From: Gammaproteobacteria bacterium
GTDB taxonomy: Bacteria > Pseudomonadota > Gammaproteobacteria > Xanthomonadales > Wenzhouxiangellaceae
Assembly: GCA_003561495.1 (NCBI GenBank)
Contig: PWWM01000148.1
Coordinates: 1-19,327 of the forward strand
DNA: 19,327 bases
Direction of reading: 5' to 3'
Below are positions 17,496 through 19,327 of the stretch, piece by piece (position 1 is the first letter of the stretch; every line of letters starts with the position of its first letter). The notes beneath the pieces were generated by a model. The model was not told the origin of the DNA, made no database searches, and saw only the letters and a list, made by a program, of their open reading frames with translations. The position numbers were made by a program, and so were the translations under genes.

Positions 17496-18637
17496 GATGT
17501 CGCGACGGCTCCCTGGCGTTTTTTGACGGATTCGGGCAGGGGCGCATTACACCAGGCAATCACACCCCCGCCCAGACACTCGTCGCCATCGTACAACACA
17601 ACCGATTGACCCGGGGTGACCGCGCGCTGCGGCTGGTCGAAGGTCAGGTGCAGGCGATCGTCCAAGCATCGAGTCAGTGTGCACGCCTGGTCGGCCTGGC
17701 GATAGCGAACCTTGGCGGCCAGCGCACGACCGGGCTCCGGCGCCTGGCCGCGAATCCAGTTGACCTGGACCGCCTCGAGCTCGGTCGACATCAACAGCGG
17801 ATGCAGGCTGTCCTGGACCGCGTACAGGGCATTGGTTTCCAGATCCTTGAAGGCCACGTACCAAGGCGCCTCGGGAAAGTCTCTCAGGCCACCGATCTCC
17901 AGCCCCTTGCGCTGGCCCAGGGTGTAATGAATCAGGCCGCGGTGAGTGCCGATGACCTGATCGTCGGGGGTGCGGATCGGGCCGGGTTCGGCATCCAGGT
18001 AGCGGGCAATGAAAGCGTCGAAGTTACGCTCCCCGATAAAACAGATGCCGGTCGAGTCCTTCTTGTCGGCCACCGGCAGGCCGGCCTCGGTGGCCAGTTG
18101 CCGGACTTCGTGCTTTTCCAGCTCACCGAGCGGAAAGCGCGCCACAGCGAGCTGGTCCTGGGTCAGGGCATGCAGGAAATAACTCTGATCCTTGCCCGGA
18201 TCACGGCCCTTGAGCAGCGAGACCGTGCCGTCGGGGTTGTCGCGCCGACGGGCATAGTGGCCGGTGGCGACCCGGCTCGCACCCAGATCACGGGCATGAT
18301 CGACCAGCGCCTTGAACTTGATCTAGCGGTTGCACAGGATGTCAGGGTTGGGAGTGCGCCCGGCCTTCAGTTCGGCCAGAAAATGCTCGAACACGTTTTC
18401 CCAGTACTCGGCGGCAAAATTGCGACCATGAAATTTGATCCCCAGCAACTCGGCAACCCGCCGGGCATCGGCGGCGTCCTCCTCGGCGGTACAGCCTGAG
18501 GCGGCATCCTCCTCTTCCCAGTTCTTCATGAACATGGCGGCAATCGACTCGCCGCGCTGCTTGAGCAGCCAGGCGGTGGTCGCGGAATCCACCCCGCCGG
18601 ACAGGGCGATGATGGTGTCGGGCTTCGTTGCGGTCAT
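17492..18637 (-). pseudogene. mnmA: tRNA-specific 2-thiouridylase MnmA interrupted by an in-frame amber codon
   Basis: MnmA thiolates U34 of tRNA-Lys, -Glu and -Gln (s2U). The frame from ATG 18637 to TGA 17492 is 381 codons, normal for MnmA, with a single TAG at codon 105. Upstream are the PP-loop SGGVDS (13-18), MKNWEEED and the active-site Cys102 in NPDILCNR. Downstream in the same frame are IKFKALVDHARDLGA, ATGHYARRR, GKDQSYFLHAL, catalytic Cys199 in DSTGICFIGER, YTLGQRKGLEIGG and the C-terminal beta-barrel (VTPGQSVVLYDGDECLGGG). Both Cys numbers equal those of E. coli MnmA. The TAG replaces a conserved Glu (CNKEIKFK in E. coli), a one-base change from GAG. Either a recent nonsense mutation, a sequence error, or readthrough. 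No obvious ribosome site precedes the start; the LysR gene ends 24 bp upstream. Confidence 0.93.
18323..18325 (-). other. In-frame amber codon inside mnmA
   Basis: Plus-strand CTA, read as TAG on the minus strand, three codons past Cys102. Reading through it restores the family sequence with no other stop. The change creates CTAG, a tetranucleotide often under-represented in bacterial genomes, which fits a recent change or base-call error. The nearest in-frame start codon downstream is GTG at 18145, which would leave out the PP-loop. Confidence 0.9.
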
Positions 18638-18661
18638 GCGGTGGATATGGGGTTTAGGGGC

Positions 18662-19327
18662 TTATTCTCCAAAGAGATCCGGACTCATCAAATCAATAAA
18701 TCGCTCCGCCTGCGGCGACAGATACGCACCACGGCGCATGACCACGCCGTAGGATCTTTGCGGAAAGTACTCGCTCATGTCTTTCACCAGCAGTCGTTCC
18801 CGGTCGGCCTCGGTGATGCAGATGCTGGTGACGATAGAAATGCCCATGCCCAGGCTGACGTAGCGCTTGATGACTTCCCAGCCGCCGACTTCGAGCGTGA
18901 CCCGGAAGGGCAGGCCGTGTTTCTGAAACACCAGGTCGACCAGTTGGTAGGTGGTCAGTCGGCTCGGTGGCAGGATCAATCCGTGCGGGCTGATGTCGGC
19001 CAGGGTGACCTTGCGCTTGCGGCTCAAGGGGTGCTCCGGGCTCATGATCAGCACCGGGTTGAAGCGATAAATGGGCTGATAGTCGATGTCGGCCGGCACA
19101 TCGAGCATGGAGCCGACCGCAAAATCGACTTCATCGGCCCGAATCATGCCCAATCCGTCCGCGCCTGTGACATTGTGCAGGTGGACGAAAATGCCGGGAT
19201 GCTTGCGCCGAAAGCGCATCATCAGCGCCGGCAACAGGTGCATGATGGTCGACTCACCGGCGGCAATGCGCACCTCGCCTGAATCCAGCGACCCGTAACG
19301 ACGGGCAAAGTCATCGGGCAGGGCATC
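18662..19327 (-). CDS. LysR-type transcriptional regulator, CysB-like effector domain (N-terminus outside window)
   Basis: The visible 221 residues are the end of the linker and the whole periplasmic-binding-protein-like effector domain. The frame is open to the window edge, beginning DALPDDFARRYG, so the helix-turn-helix lies beyond 19327. Family marks are GEVRIAAGESTIMHLLPALM (entry to subdomain 1), DFAVGSM, VLIMSPEHPLS and IKRYVSLGMGISIVTSICI, the last two being close to CysB (VVTPDHPLA; IKTYVRLGLGVGV). The inducer is unknown; sulfate/thiosulfate or acetylserine control is possible by analogy but not shown. It stops 24 bp before mnmA on the same strand, so read-through into mnmA is likely. 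LysR regulators usually control a divergent gene, which would lie outside this window. Confidence 0.88.
   Translation of the reverse strand, partial: DALPDDFARRYGSLDSGEVRIAAGESTIMHLLPALMMRFRRKHPGIFVHLHNVTGADGLGMIRADEVDFAVGSMLDVPADIDYQPIYRFNPVLIMSPEHPLSRKRKVTLADISPHGLILPPSRLTTYQLVDLVFQKHGLPFRVTLEVGGWEVIKRYVSLGMGISIVTSICITEADRERLLVKDMSEYFPQRSYGVVMRRGAYLSPQAERFIDLMSPDLFGE

Noticed and set aside
16167..17609. Plus-strand open frame of 480 codons
   Set aside because: It runs antisense across the aminotransferase, hflD and the mnmA end, each of which is clearly coding. Long antisense frames are expected in GC-rich DNA.
17492..18637. General reassignment of TAG to an amino acid
   Set aside because: phaB ends with TAG immediately after its family-typical C-terminus, and no other gene in the window needs TAG read-through.

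Overview
The window reads as chromosomal DNA from a GC-rich Gammaproteobacterium. The evidence is a large outer-membrane TonB-dependent receptor, a class I polyhydroxyalkanoate (PHA) locus, the gammaproteobacterial mnmA-hflD pair, and a Xanthomonas WxcM-like bifunctional sugar enzyme. A lineage near Xanthomonadales/Wenzhouxiangellaceae would fit, but this is inference and cannot be settled from one window. No tRNA, rRNA, CRISPR array, transposase or phage gene was seen.

Layout. (1) Positions 1-4272, plus strand: a stand-alone cyclic-nucleotide-binding-domain protein behind a palindromic FNR/NNR-type box, a hairpin-rich intergenic stretch, and a TonB-dependent receptor ending at a strong intrinsic terminator. 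(2) Positions 4284-8724, minus strand: a PHA locus in transcription order phaB (acetoacetyl-CoA reductase), phasin, terminator, phaR (repressor), a second short-chain dehydrogenase, phaC (class I synthase). PhaB makes (R)-3-hydroxybutyryl-CoA, PhaC polymerises it, phasin coats the granule, and PhaR is expected to repress phasin until granules titrate it away. The phasin promoter carries a palindrome that is a good PhaR operator candidate. No beta-ketothiolase (phaA) is present. (3) Positions 8725-11778: an intergenic stretch with a 26-bp direct repeat and a nested hairpin, then aconitase A on the minus strand. (4) Positions 11885-16862, minus strand: a compact four-gene sugar cassette in order aminotransferase, GT2 transferase, WxcM-like acetyltransferase/ketoisomerase, and a GtrA-GT-C fusion, with every junction overlapping. 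It predicts synthesis of a dTDP-3-acetamido-3,6-dideoxyhexose (Fuc3NAc or Qui3NAc type), loading on undecaprenyl phosphate, flipping and transfer to a periplasmic or cell-surface acceptor. (5) Positions 16884-19327, minus strand: hflD, mnmA and a LysR-type regulator cut by the window edge.

The most striking anomaly is mnmA. Its 381-codon frame is intact except for one in-frame amber codon (18323-18325) at a position that is Glu in E. coli MnmA, three codons after the active-site Cys102. TAG is used as a normal stop at phaB, so general reassignment is unlikely. A recent nonsense mutation, a sequence error or readthrough are the alternatives. The other strong leads are the sugar cassette with its flippase-transferase fusion, the candidate PhaR operator, and the FNR-type box.
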